Below are positions 34,299-46,679 of a DNA stretch of 64,000 nucleotides, in pieces; positions within the stretch are counted from its first letter, which is position 1, and each line of letters opens with the position of its first letter. Both the position numbers and the translations under genes were made by a program. Under the pieces are notes generated by a model, which was not told the origin of the DNA, did not search any database, and saw only the letters and a list, made by a program, of their open reading frames with translations. Origin of the DNA: Kingdonia uniflora (Eukaryota > Streptophyta > Magnoliopsida > Ranunculales > Circaeasteraceae); the NCBI GenBank assembly GCA_014058105.1, contig JACGCM010001752.1, positions 558,001-622,000 of the forward strand, in the 5' to 3' direction.

Positions 34299-35764
34299 CT
34301 AACACATTTCTTTCATCATTGATTCTACAAACTGTTGGCTGAAAGCATCAGTAAAATGCAACCCATCCCAACTCATATACTCTCTTGGGTTACTACAAGA
34401 TTTTACTTCAGAATCCTTCCCACAAGTAACAAGAGGGTTATAATTGAAGGGTCCTCCTCCATACCCACAGCATGCCTTCAGCTTCTCACTCTCCTTGAAT
34501 CCTACATTATTTCAAAGAGAGAGTTAGGCCATCAAACAGCTATGACTTAAGGAGTGATAACCGACAATTATTTTTGAGATGGAAGAAGAATATTTACCGT
34601 AGTCTGTTGGATTTGACATGGCTTCTGAGAAAAATTTGTAGAGACTAACGACCTTGATTTCTACGACCTCTAATTGCTGCTTTAGACTGCTTATTGATTC
34701 CTCGAGTTCCTTGTTTGCGAAATGCACGATGTCGTTGTATTCTTCAAGGCATCCCCATTGATCAGTTGTATTGAAAGGCCCTTGTGAAGCTAGAGTCAAT
34801 GCCAATGGGGTACATCCAATAGCTGGTATATCGAAGATCATGAAATTTTTTGCACCTTCTTTGCGGAGATCCTAAGAGAATGTATTTTTTTAAGACTCCA
34901 GTAGATACTTCGGCGGAGATTAATTCACAAGGAAGAAATACTTACATTTATGGCTTTGGAAATTGCTGATACAACCAATGGCACTGTTTTGTTCTTTACT
35001 TCTGCAGGACTTAAGTTGTGCAGAAAGAGACTCGAGAGAATATCATTGACACCGATGGAGATCATGTAAATCCCGTCTTCAAATGCATTCACTCCAGGTA
35101 CGCTAAAAATGACATAGTCTGATTGACAGAAGAAAGACTGATTTACTGTCGTGGTAATTAGCTAACGCTTATAAATAAGCAAGGAATTACCTGATTGATT
35201 ATTTGATTGTAGGGCAGTATATACTCTTCGTTTAAACCTAACGAATTGATCGGTCTGCAAGGGAAGGAACAGGGGTACTTCTTCCGTAATATTTCCCGCA
35301 GTTGCTCCTGCTACAGAAAAGTTGATTCCATATCGGTAATTTGGACCAATGTTCTTGAAGTAAGGCTCGATGAAGGGAAAACTCCACTTAGAAGCTGCAT
35401 CGGGTTTTTAAAGATCAGTAAAATTCAAGATTTAAGAGCTATTTCATGTGTTGCAAGACTGTTGATTTTGCTATATTAAGGAATTACTTACCGATAAAAT
35501 CCAAGATTACACGTCCATCTGAAAATCTACCCGTTGGAGTACCAAAGAAAGTAGACCCATAAGGCAAGTTTTCAGCATCAGCGTAGAATGGGAAAACTTC
35601 AATGACGTTTCCGTATCAGTCAATGAGTCTCCGAAAGCAAAGATAGCTGGAGGACGATCACAAAACACTTCCTTTTTTACCACCCTTGATTCGATGCAAT
35701 TAAATCCTAGTTGTAGTATTATTACAACCAAAATTACATGCTTAGAGAGGATCAAATTTGCCAT
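34299..35764 (-). pseudogene. GDSL esterase/lipase copy 2 (one frameshift)
   Basis: Five exons on the minus strand: 35492-35764, 35191-35394, 34946-35118, 34598-34871 and 34299-34501, all with GT-AG borders. Signal peptide MANLILSKHVILVVIILQLG; block [11 protein letters not shown]; block II YGINFSVAGAT; block III SIGVNDIL; block V SWDGLHFTDAF, so the Ser, Gly, Asn and Asp/His positions are all present. The only defect seen is one missing base in exon 1 at about 35609-35612, in a run where paralogs read TTTCCCG on the plus strand and this copy reads TTTCCG. That shifts the frame just after the catalytic Ser. It is either a recent pseudogene or a sequencing error. Confidence 0.9.
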
Positions 35765-36538
35765 CCCTGTAGAAGCTTACACCGATGATGATCTGAAGGC
35801 TACAACAAGAGAAGATGGTGTGAAATCATTTATAATTCGAGCAAGGCCAGCGGATTTTGGACCAGCTGTAAAAAACAAGTGCATGCTTTAGATAAAATGG
35901 TGGTGGGATCCATAGTTCATTGCTAAAACCTATCAAACAAAACTAGGATGAAGGAAATGCCATATTATTAAGCATTTTTGCTCCAAAAAGTACTTGTTGT
36001 TTAGCTGCAAAGGAGCATTTGGAAGCTTAACATAGCAGGGAACAATTGCTCGACAAAATATCTTAGATACTAAAAAGGAAGTGAATGCATCACAAAAGTA
36101 GCACTCCAAGAGCCTCTAATAATTTGCTGCATCTGGATAGAGAGGGCAAAATACAGCTTTAAATATAACCGATGGTGTTAGCATCCCAAGAGTAAGAGCT
36201 TCCTAATCATTTTCAGCGTTTCAATGCTCTTTCAAATGGCAGCTGCATCTTTAAGTATAAACGAAGGCCTTGTGCACGTGCAGTAAGGAGCATCTTTTCT
36301 AAGGTCAGAATTTCATTACTCAGAAGGATCTACAGATAATTGCTAGATTGATCACTCTCGCACACACATACACATATTTTATTTCTTGTTTGATAGAAAA
36401 TAACACCCTGATGTCTCACTCGATATTCTAAGTTGATAGTTGAACTATTTGGTAGACATATAGACTTGAAATAGTGCGTAACAATCCAGCACCAGGACAA
36501 CCTGATAGCTAAAGCAGCAACCGGATATAGCCCTAGAG
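35765..36538. other. Intergenic spacer between GDSL copies 2 and 3
   Basis: This contains the 5' flank of copy 2 and the 3' flank of copy 3. No additional gene was found. Confidence 0.5.
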
Positions 36539-38003
36539 CTAGCAGTTCTCTTTCATCATTGATTCTACAAACTGTTGGCTGAAAGCATCAGTAACATGCA
36601 ACCCATCCCAACTTATATACTCCCTTGGGTTACTACAAGCTTTTGCTTCAAAATCTTTTCCCCAACCACTATTAGGGTTAAAGTTAAAAGGACCTCCTCC
36701 ATACCCACAACATGCCTTGAAAATCTCAGTCTCCTTGGATCCTGCATCATTGTAGACAATTACAGTTTCAGGTCATCAAACAGACTTAAGCCATCGTAAA
36801 GCCAGATATTTTACATGGGATTGAAGATGATTATTTACTGTAGCTTGTTGGATTTGCAATAGCTTTTAAGAGAAATATATAGAGGCTAATGACTTTGATT
36901 TCCACAACTTTCAATTGGCGCTTTAGATTGCTTAATGATCTCATGAGCTCTTTATTTGCAAAATCTGCAACATTGTTAGTCTTCAAGGCATCCCCATTGA
37001 TCTGTTGAGTTATGAGGCCCTTGTGAAGCTAGTGTCAATACCAATGGGGCACATCCAATGGCTGCGATATCGAAGATCATGAGGTTGTTCGCACCTTCTT
37101 TATGAAGATCCTAAGCATACACATTTGATGGTTATTTTACGCAAATTTCATTTTATTATTGTTCTACTTGACAAAGAAGTACTTACTCTTACGGCCTTGG
37201 TAATTGCTAATACGGCGATGGCACTGCCTTGTTCTTTACTTCTGCAAGGCTTAAGTTTTGGAGAAAGAGACTCGAAAGTATGTCATTTGCACCAATGTTG
37301 ATCATGTAAACCCCATTTTCGAATGCGGTCAATCGAGGTACACCAGAAGTTATGTAGTCTGATTGACAGAAATTTTAGAAAAGCGTTTTAACGTTGTAGT
37401 TAGCTCTAAGATAGGAAGTGGTCTTGGCACTTATATAGTATATTAGTAGCAAGAACTAAACCTGGTTGATTATTTGATTTTAGGATAGCGTAAACTTTCC
37501 AATTTGAATCTAACAAGCTCATCCGTCTGCATGGGAAGGAAAAATGTGGCTCCAGTGTTACTTCCCGCAGTTGCTCCAGATACCGCGAAGTTAATTCCAT
37601 GTCGGTAATTTGAACTGATGTTGTTGAAAGAAGGCTCAATAAAGGGAAATCCCCACTTAGAAGCTGCATTGGATTTCAAAAGAACATAATATTCATTCTA
37701 GTTGCAAACAAGGTTTAACAAAAACTGCTTACCCATAAAATCCAAGATTAGACGTCCATCCGAGTATCTACCAGTAGGGGTACCAAAGAAAGTTGGCCCA
37801 TATGGCAAATATGCAGCAGCAGAGGTGAATGGGAACACTTGAATGTAATTTCCCGTATCAGTCAACGAGTCCCTAAAAGCAAAGATGGCTGGTGGACGAT
37901 TACAAAACGTCTTCTTCACTTCCTCTGATTCAGTGCTATCATATCCCAGTTGTAGCATTGTTATAACAAAAAATAATCTCTTACACTGTGTTAAGTTTGC
38001 CAT
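36539..38003 (-). pseudogene. GDSL esterase/lipase copy 3
   Basis: Five exons on the minus strand: 37733-38003, 37462-37663, 37187-37358, 36839-37110 and 36539-36741. The signal peptide [20 protein letters not shown] is intact. Block I reads [12 protein letters not shown], with Gly changed to Arg beside the catalytic Ser. Exon 2 has HGINFAVSGATAG and then a one-base insertion near 37500 in TTCAAATTGG. Exon 3 keeps NIGANDIL but loses one base near 37215. Exon 4 has a rearranged segment with a stop after GCLED. Block V reads SWDGLHVTDAF. Several independent hits show it is long dead. Confidence 0.9.
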
Positions 38004-38440
38004 CTGATGTATGGGAGGCGATAAGATCTTGAGTTGGTGAGTTGGAGATTTAAGTAGAAGTAGTTACTTAACATGATTGGAGAAGTGCAAGTTGCAATGT
38101 CATCTTAAATATATTGTTGAGAGAAATTGATTAATTAAGCAGTTGGATTATTGCTGTTGATGTAACCAGTTTTTCCTTCTTTAATCAGGGTATAAACACG
38201 GGATTCACCCGTAGGAGTAACTTCAGGCTTGAATGCTCTCGAATATTTGAAGTGCTAAACACTGTAAACTTCCCATCAGTAGTGTCGAAAAAAGTTTTCA
38301 TCAATCAATTTTGAATGCAAAAAAGAATGAAAATGACTTAAATTCAACGCATGCAACGAGAACAACGATATATTTCCCTGGATTGTTCAGGATAAGCTCA
38401 CATTGTGACTGTCTCTTACACATCATTGGGAAACACCTAA
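38004..38440. other. Spacer between GDSL copies 3 and 4
   Basis: 5' flank of copy 3 and 3' flank of copy 4. No separate gene was recognised. Confidence 0.5.
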
Positions 38441-38610
38441 TCAACCTATAATATGTCTCTCGAGGGTGGCATGCATCTCTTTTATTATCGCTTCTACAAA
38501 CTGTTCACTGAAAGCGTCCGTAAAATGGAAGCCATCCTAACTCATGTACTCTCTTGGGTTCTTACAAGATTTCACTTCAGAGGCCATCCCACATTTAACA
38601 AAGGGGGTTA

Positions 38611-39096
38611 GAGCATCTCCTAAAGTACCTCACTCACATGGTTGAAAAAAAGCCAAATCCAAGTGAGCGAGGTTCTATTTTTTCCAATAGTACTTCACAT
38701 GTTTTTCTTTATTTTTTTTAACAGGTGCCTTACTGTTGGGTGCTCGTTTTATTTTTTTTTTGAAAAAATAAAAAATAAAAAAATTTCATCAGGCTCCTAA
38801 ACTGTTAGGCACCCGATTTGTTTTTTGTTTTTTTTAAACAATTGGGCGCCCAAGTCTTAGACGCCCCATTTGAATTTTTTGTGAAAAAAACAAGTAGGCG
38901 CCCGATTAAAAAACAAACAGACGCCTAACACTTGGGCGCCCAATCGCGACATAAGAAATCAAGGTTAAGCCTTGAAAAACAAGACTCAACCTTGCTTTTT
39001 GAGTTGAAAAACCAAGTCAATGAGGTGTTGTTGGAGCTCGAAAATCCTACGTGGCACCTTGAAAAGTAAGTCAGTGCTGCATTTTAGGGGATGCTC
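38611..39096. mobile_element. Harbinger-type MITE in GDSL copy 4 exon 5
   Basis: A 486-bp insert with terminal inverted repeats GAGCATCTCC and GGGGATGCTC is flanked by TTA on both sides (38608-38610 and 39097-39099). Removing it and one TTA restores the exon phrase 'gggttatagttgaaggg' found in paralogs. It has no coding capacity. Internally it carries GGCGCCC words (38845-38945) able to form hairpins. Confidence 0.9.
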
Positions 39097-39180
39097 TTAT
39101 AGTTGAAGGGACATCGATACCCACAACACTTCTTCAGCTTCGCACTCTCCTTGAATCCTATATCATTGTGGAAAACCACA

Positions 39181-39345
39181 TGTTAGAGTAGCTTAAGCCT
39201 GACGACATTTATGTCTTTCTTACTATATCTTTTTGTTGTAGGCTATTAAAGCCTTCTCCTAACCCATATAACTTTATTTCCTTCTAATGTAACATAGCAA
39301 CTCCTTTTCCTCTTCAATGGTAGATCTCTAATACAAGGTTTATTA
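39181..39345 (+). repeat. 5' LTR of copia C
   Basis: 165 bp, close in sequence to the 3' LTR at 44068-44232. It is unusually short for a plant copia LTR. Confidence 0.9.
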
Positions 39346-39891
39346 TGGTATCAGGGCGAGATTTGGCGTCCTCAAATAATGATTAGGGATCTCTGCTCCT
39401 GCTACTAGTTGATTAAATTTTTGAATTTGTTTTGAAATTTTTCGTTTTTTGAAACCCTCATCTACTCTGATACTAATAGAATCTATGTGGTGCTGATTCG
39501 TTCTTCTGATTTGGGTATTTGGACTCTACTCCATTGATGGTTGGTTTCAAACAAGTGATTGAGGTATCTTTGCTACTCATCTCTGCTTATTTGTTTATTG
39601 TTATTGTTGAATTAGTTTTGAAGCTATCTGAATCCATGTTTGGGGCTGTTTAATTTCTAGTTCAAGGGTTGTTTGATTACTTGTTTGGGGTTGATTGATT
39701 TCTGACTCCGTTTGCTCTGAAATTAGTTGGTTTTGGAGTTAATGTTGGTATGGTTTTATAGTACCAAAACTTTGTTTGGTTTGATGGTATAAAGACATAT
39801 CATAATTTGATTTGTTGGCTATCCATTGATGTTGGGTGTGTAAATACTTTTTATGTCTAGTTGATTGATTGGGATAATTATTGTCACAAAA

Positions 39892-40700
39892 TGGCCGATG
39901 ATAAATTTGATTTGCAAATAATTAATCCGAAGTTAACAACGCCTAACTATGCATTATGGAGCGACACTATGACGCACTTATCATGGGTAGAGGGTTATGG
40001 GATTATATTGATGGTACAATTATGAAGCCTACCGACTCAGAAAAACTAACATTTGCAAATGACTTGAGAAAATGGCAAATGAACAACTCCAAAGTTATTA
40101 CATGAATAAGCAATTTTGTAGAGTTATCCATTGGTGCTCAACTGGCTAAGTTCCAAACGGCTAAGGAGAGGTGGGATTATTTGAAAAAGTTGTTTACTAA
40201 ATCAATTTTTGCTCGTCAATAACAATTGTAGGTTGATGTCTGTGGTGTTTGGTTGGGTGATCGCAACATTCAAGAGTTTTATGGGGTAATCACTGCTCTT
40301 TGGGACCAACTTGCTTTGATTGAGCCACTGGGGCTCACTGATTGTGTGGATTGGATCACGTATCGCGAGCAACAACAGTTAGTACAGTTCTTGGTTGTAT
40401 TGCGTGATAACTTTGAGACTTTACGAGGTTCTATTCTCCATTGAGATCCCCTTCCTTGTGTCGATTATGTTGTTAGTGAGCTCTTTGTCGAGGAGGATCG
40501 TTTCAGGACGCTAGTAGGGAAAGGGATTCTTACTATACCCACTCAGTCAGTTTTGGCTATTCAGCTATCGGTTCATTCTCAATCTCATATTTCTTATCAA
40601 AAGTAACATTATCAGCGACCTCGTGACGAGTGTACTTTTTGTCACCAGAAAGGCCATTGGAAGAGTCAGTGCCCAAAGAGACTACAATAGCAAAGCCGAG
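39892..40700 (+). pseudogene. copia C gag
   Basis: It begins MADDKFDLQIINPKLTTPNY with the ALW of the gag start, then frameshifts. A later open piece (40253-40444) reads NIQEFYGVITALWDQLALIE, typical UBN2-type copia gag. The zinc knuckle CTFCHQKGHWKSQCP lies at about 40630-40675. Multiple stops occur. Confidence 0.8.
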
Positions 40701-40974
40701 GATCAACCCCGTGGACATCTCCGCAGCAGTTTTGAGGTCCTCCTCAGCCATATGGAGGAGTACCTCCATACCAATATATTAGATCTCCTACACAATATCA
40801 ACAGCATTCACCTGCTCCTCCAGCTCAACATGCACATCCTACTCAGTCAGCAACAGTACCCTATAGTGATGTATCTTTTTATGATATTACAGCTTAGGTA
40901 GAACATTTTCTTCTTTAGCGTCCCGATATCATTCCACATGCTGGTTCTACTTCATCTTGTGTACCTTCAGGTAG

Positions 40975-42418
40975 TTGTCGTATCACTTGGATTTTGATTC
41001 TGGTGCCACACATCATATGACTAGTGATCGATACATTTTTATGTGTCTTAAATGTCCTTCTACCATTAACGTTACTGCAGCTAGTGGAGCGTCTATGCCC
41101 TTAATTGGTGTTGGTCCTATTTTAACACCAAATTTGTCTCTACCTGATATTTATTTTCTCCTCCATCTTACTTTGAGTTTGATTTATGTTAGTCAGTTGT
41201 GTATTTCTGGTTATTTTGTTAACTTTTTTGGCTCCCATTATTTTATGCTGGACCGCCATTCTCAAAGGCTGATTGGGACCGGTCGTAGAGATGGCAGTCT
41301 ATACGTGTTAGAAATTTTTTGACCATCTGCTAGAGATGTTTCTACTAGTTCCTCCGTTGATTTGTCTTCTTTTCGTTTAGGATCTAAATCTAGTAATTTT
41401 TACTTATGGCATGCTAGATTAGGTCATGTGTCTAGATCCCGACTAAAGTATCTAGTTTCTACTAGAGCTTTAGGTGATGTCCATTGTCATGATATTTTTG
41501 AGTGTTCTAGTTTTAAACTCGAAAATTTGTTGCTTTACCATTTTCTATTAATACAAATGTTTCTTATGTTTCTTTTGATTTAGTTCACTCTGATGTGTGG
41601 GGGCCTGCTCATCCTACAAAAGGAGGGTCCAAATATTATGTTTTGTTCATTGATGATTATTCTCGCTATTGTTGGGTATTTTTGATGAAACGTCGATTTG
41701 AGTTTCTTTCTGTCTTTCAAGCCTTTAGGACTATGATCTAAACACAATTTTTTACTGTTATAAAATGTTTTCAGGGTGAGTTGGGAGGAGAGTATACTTC
41801 TGGTGATTTTGTTGATTTGTTGGCATCATATGGGACTATCCATCAATTTTCATGTACTGAAACACCTCAGCAGAATGGGGTTGCAGAAAACATTGGCATA
41901 TCATGGAGACTGCAAGATCTATGCTAATTTATGCATCTGTGCCTAGTATCTTTTAGGGTGAGGCAGTCCTTTCAGCTGTTTACATTTTTAATCGGATTCC
42001 AATGGTTCTCACTACTAAAATTTCTCCATATGAGCGTCTATATGGAAGAGCTCCAAATTACTCTATCTTGAAGGTTTTTGGTTGTACTTACTTTGTTTTG
42101 TGGCATAAGGCTGATCGTAATAAGCTTTCTCGTCGATCTATTATGTGTGCTTTTCTTGGCTACAGTGGTACTCAAAAGGGGTGCAGATGCTATGATCCAA
42201 TTGGTCAGAAATTATACGTGTCTCGCCATGTAGTATTTTTGGAACGCACTCCTCTATATTTGATTCCTGATCGTTCACGAGAGATTCACGAGTCTAAATT
42301 GCGTTTTTTCAATCTCCTTTTTACGGATGACACTAGCTTTTTCTCTGATATACTGGCCACAATACCTGTTATTGAGTCCATTTCATTGACTCATATTTAT
42401 GTTAGACCAACTCCTTGA
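40975..42418 (+). pseudogene. copia C protease and integrase
   Basis: Protease active site DFDSGATHHMTSD (about 40987). Pre-integrase YLWHARLGHVSRSRLKYL (about 41403). Integrase core with DVWGPAHPTKGGSKYY, FIDDYSRYCWVFLM and GGEYTSGDFVD, then ETPQQNGVAEN. The last frame (42002-42418) carries LYGRAPNYSILKVFGCTYFV and SRRSIMCAFLGYSGTQKGCR. Frameshifts and stops lie between the blocks. Confidence 0.85.
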
Positions 42419-42572
42419 CGTAATCCCATGCGTGACTGTCGCCCTCCCAATAAGTTTGGTTTTTCCAACTCTTGTTATTCGACAGAGTAATTTACTTCAT
42501 TTTTGAGTACTCCACAGCCACTCTGAGCTGACCTCTTACAAAGAGGCTAACAATGATCTTCTTTGGTGTTAG

Positions 42573-44040
42573 GCCATGGATGAGGAGCTATCTGCTTTAC
42601 ACAAAACGGGGACTTGGGACTTGATACCTCTACCTTTAGGCAAGCATGTTGTTAGTAGCCGCTGGATTTATAAGATAAAGACAAAATCTGATGGATCAAT
42701 GGAGCAGTACAAGGCTCGCCTTGTAGCTCGTGGTTTTACGCAGGAGTATGAGATTGATTATGAGGAGACTTTTGCTCCCGTAGCAAAGATGACCACTGTT
42801 TGTCTCTTGATTGCTATAGCATTTGCCCGCCAATGAGAATTATCTCGACTGGTTATAAAGAAGACCTTTTTGCATGGTGATTTGGATGAGGAAGTGTACA
42901 TGAGTCCTTCTCTATGAGTCATTCACTCGCCTAGTGAAGTCTGTAAACTTCATAAGGCTCTGTATGGTCTGAAATAAGTACCTCGTGTTTGGTTTGAAAT
43001 TTTTTCATTAGTTATCCGTCAGTATGGTTTTTGGTCTAGTGGACATGATTCTGCTCTGTTTGTGCTTACTACAATTACAGGTAGTGTATTTCTTTTTTTT
43101 ATATGTTGATGATATGATTTTGACTGGTAATAATCCTGCTGGCATATCTGTGTTGAAACTTCAGTTACAGCGTATGTTTGTGATAAAGGATCTGAGTCCT
43201 CTTCGTTATTTTCTTGGCATTGAGGTTGCCTCGTCTTCTAAAGGCTACTTATTGTCTCAGTCTGAGTATGCTGCAAATGTTATTCAGAGAACGCGACTTA
43301 CTGATTCCCGGACTAATGACACTTCTTTTGAGCTTCACATTCATCTCACTCCTTCTGATGGCGTACCTTTGGGAGATCCTTCACTGTACCGGGTCATTGT
43401 TGGTAGTTTTGTTTACTTGATGATCACTCGACCTGATATCACCTATGTTGTTCATATTGTCAGTCAGTTTGTTTCTGCTCCTATAACTGTGCATTGGGCT
43501 GCTGTCATTCGTATTCTTCAGTACAATTGTGGTACCTTGTTTCAGACCTTACTGATTCTGGCATCTTCATCTTTAGTTCTTTGAGCTTATTCTGATGCTG
43601 ATTGGGCTGGGGATCCAACAGATTGACGATCCATAGCTGGCATTTGTGTATTTTTGGGTGATTCTCTTATTTCTTGGCGGAGTAAGAAGCATGATGTTAT
43701 TTCTCGATCTTATGCGGGGGCTGAGTACCGTGTTATGGTTATGATGTGGGCGACATAGTATGGCTCCGTTGACTTCTGGTTGATTTAGGAGTTTCTCTCG
43801 ATGCTCATACCCTTATGTATTGTGACAACAAAAGTACCATTCAAATTGCACACAATTTTGTATTTCATGAGCGAGCAAAACACATCGAGATTGATTGTCA
43901 CTTTACTCGCAATCATCTGAAGTAGGGCACTTTATTTTTGCCTTACACTTCGCCTCAAATGAACTTGGTCGACTTTTTCACGAAGTCTCATACTGTGCAG
44001 CGCTTCTGCTTTCTTGTTAGCAAACTCTCGATGTTACTTG
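42573..44040 (+). pseudogene. copia C reverse transcriptase and RNase H
   Basis: The first frame has KTGTWDLIPLPLGKHVVSSR, then KARLVARGFTQEYEIDYEET and FAPVAKM. After stops, KLHKALYGLK is visible, and then LYVDDMILTGNN (about 43102) with the catalytic YVDD. RYFLGIEVASSSKGYLLSQS follows. RNase H is AYSDADWAGDPTD (about 43587), [18 protein letters not shown] and AEYR. The whole domain set is recognisable, but at least six stops interrupt it. Confidence 0.88.
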
Positions 44041-44067
44041 CTGTACCATCATGAGTTTGAGGGGGGA

Positions 44068-44232
44068 TGTTAGAGTAGCTTAAACCTGAGGGCATTTATG
44101 TCTTTCCTACTATCTCTTTTTGTTATAGGCTATTAGAACCTTCTCCTAACCCATATAACTTTATCTCCTTCTAATGTAACATAGCAACTTCTTTTCCTCT
44201 TCAATGGTAGATCCCTAATACAAGGTTTATTA
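44068..44232 (+). repeat. 3' LTR of copia C
   Basis: 165 bp beginning TGTTAGAGTAGC and ending TTTATTAC-side, with several point differences from the 5' copy. Confidence 0.9.
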
Positions 44233-45348
44233 CTATAGTAGCTTTAACTTAAATAGACAAAACCAACTACCTAGTTTGGCTTAAGTAGGAATATTTTACT
44301 GTAGTTTGTTGGATTAACCAAGGCTTATAAGAAAAACTTATAGAGGTTTAAGACCTCAATTACCACATCTTCCCATTGTTGCTTTATATTGCTTATTGAT
44401 TTCTTAAGTTCCTTGTTTGCAAAATCTTTGATGTCGTTGTAGTCCTCAAAGCATCCTTGTCGGTTAGTTGAATTGTAAGGTCCTTTTGAAGCTAGAGTTA
44501 GTATACATATGGGGTACACCCAATAGCCGGTATATCAAAGATCATGAAGTTCTTCGCACCTTCTTTACGAAGATCCTAAGCATGTACGTCCATTTAAGCC
44601 TTGGTGAAATATTTTCGTGGCAATTGAATCACAAAAAAGAAATACTTACATGTATGACCTTGGAAATTGCTTATACAACCGATGGCACCGTTTTGTTCTT
44701 TACTTCTTCTGGACTTACGTTGTGCTAAAAGAGACTCAAGAAAATGTCACTTACACTGATAAATATAATGTAAATGCCGGTTTCAAATGGTTTCACTCGA
44801 GGCCGACGAGAAATGACGTCTGATTGACAGAAAAAAAGAAAAGAAAAGAAAACATTGATTTACTTCACAGTCATTAATCTTGGGACGAATATCAGTTAGT
44901 AAGGAATAACCTGATTAGTTTTTGATCTTAGGGAAGCATAGACTCTTCGTTTAAATCTATCAAACTGATCGGTCTGCAAGGGAAAGAAAATAGGTACTTC
45001 TTCCGTGATATTTATGACGGTTGCTCCCGCTACTGCAAAGTTGATTCCATGTCGGTAACTTGGACCAATGTTCTTGAAATAAGGCTCAATGAAGGGAAGC
45101 CCCCACTTCGAAGCTGCATTGGATTTCAAAAGAGTGATATACTCATTCAAGTTGCAAACAAGGTTTAAGAAAGAGCTACATACCGATATAATCCAAGATT
45201 AGACGTCCATCAGAGTATCTACGAGTAGGTGTATCAAAGAAAGTTGACTCATAAGGCACATTCTTAGCATTGAAGATGAATGGGAACAAATCAATGTAAT
45301 TTCCTGTGTCGCTCAATCAATCTCCGAAGACACAAAGATGGCAGGAGG

Positions 45349-45877
45349 TGTTGTAATTTGAGTTTTTTGAGTTTCTGTTCGAATAAATATTTTATCTGTT
45401 CGAACAAACAAAATGTCTATTCGAACAGAACAGTCCGAGTAGTTTTTGTTCGAATAAAAATAAGTTTTGTTCGAATACAAATAGTATGTTCGAACAGACA
45501 AATTGTCTGTTCGAATAGACTTCGGATAAACTTAATTTTGAGATTTGTTTGGAACCCTTGACTTTCCTTGAGATATGAGCGATTGTAAAGAGTTTCCCTA
45601 GTATATAAAGGGGGACTTAAGTTCTTTGAGAACAATCCTTTTAGACAATCCTTTGGTGAGAACATTTGGGAAGGATTTCTTGAGTGAGAACCTCTAATGG
45701 ATTTTAAGTGATTGTAATCGGGATTTTGAATAAACTCTCTCTCTCTCTCGCACGGTGGATGTAGGCAATTTACCGAACCACCTTAAACTTGGTGTTGTGT
45801 GTATTTCTTTGATTGTGCTTATTTGTGACCAACCTAAATCGACTTGGAATTTTGTCTTTCGAGCTTGCAACTCTACA
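45349..45877 (+). repeat. 5' LTR of copia D
   Basis: Begins TGTTGTAATTTGAG. It has seven TTCGAA sites in 45377-45515, a TATA core at 45602-45609 and a CT microsatellite near 45738. Confidence 0.92.
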
Positions 45878-45991
45878 ATTGGTATCAGAGAGAGGTCGAT
45901 TCCTTGGCGGTGTGTAATTTTGAGGTAACTTAGGGTTTCTCAATTTCATTTTATTTTGGGATTTGGTTAGTTCATGAAAATTGGGGGGAAT

Positions 45992-46600
45992 ATGGGAGAT
46001 GAAGTTAAAGTTAGTTTTTCGGCCCCGAAAAGGAATACAACGGTGATGTTCAGCAATGCAAAGATTGAAGTTGAAAAATTTAATGACACAAATAACTTCG
46101 GCATGTAGCAATGCGAAGTTATTGATGCCCTAAGTCAACAAGACTTAGACGAGGTATTGGAGGACAAGCCAGATGACATAGAGGAAAGTGTATGGAGGAA
46201 GATGAACAAGAGGGCGTGCGTCCAAATTCATTCTTGTCTTGCTCAAGACATTAAATACCTTGTGATGAATGGAGCTTCTGCAAAAGAAATTTGGCAGATA
46301 CTAGAGGAGAAGTACTTGGTAAAGAACATCCAAAATCGACTCCACTTGAAGAGAAAACTTTATCGCTTCGCTATGAGGCAAAGGGATTAGTATGTCAAAG
46401 TTATTAACGGTTCGAGGAAGATCCTCAGACAAGAAGAAGCCGTTTAGAAACAACTTTCGATCAAAATTGAGAGGTAATGGGGGGAACCGGAACAACTTGA
46501 GTAAGGACCAATGCGCGTTTTGCAAGAAAATGGGTCATTGGAAAAATGAATGTCCCGCGCTTAAGAAGAATACAGCTGGAAAAATGGGTTCTTCTGTGAA
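45992..46600 (+). pseudogene. copia D gag
   Basis: Starts MGDEVKVSFSAPKRNTTVMF and has a TAG at about 46108 (FGM-stop-QCEVIDAL, normally a Trp). The frame 46157-46390 reads NKRACVQIHSCLAQDIKYLV and EIWQILEEKYLVKNIQNRLH. It then stops, and the next frame enters directly at the basic segment SSDKKKPFRNNFRSKLRG, so about 100 codons are missing. Zinc knuckle CAFCKKMGHWKNECP at about 46512. Confidence 0.85.
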
Positions 46601-46679
46601 TGTGGCTCAGGATACAGAAATAGGAGGTAATAATTCTGATTTCTCTTTTACTATAACTTCTAGTGCATGTGTTATTGAT

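Larger units (their letters stand above)
39181..44232 (+). mobile_element. Ty1/copia element C
   Basis: Two 165-bp LTRs (39181-39345 and 44068-44232) begin TGTTAGAGTAGC. The primer-binding site TGGTATCAGGGC follows at 39346, one mismatch from the initiator-Met complement. A polypurine tract GAGGGGGGA precedes the 3' LTR. The flanks CCACA and CTATA are a poor target duplication. The order gag, protease, integrase, reverse transcriptase, RNase H is complete but broken by many stops. It lies in the last intron of GDSL copy 4, in opposite orientation to it. Confidence 0.9.
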
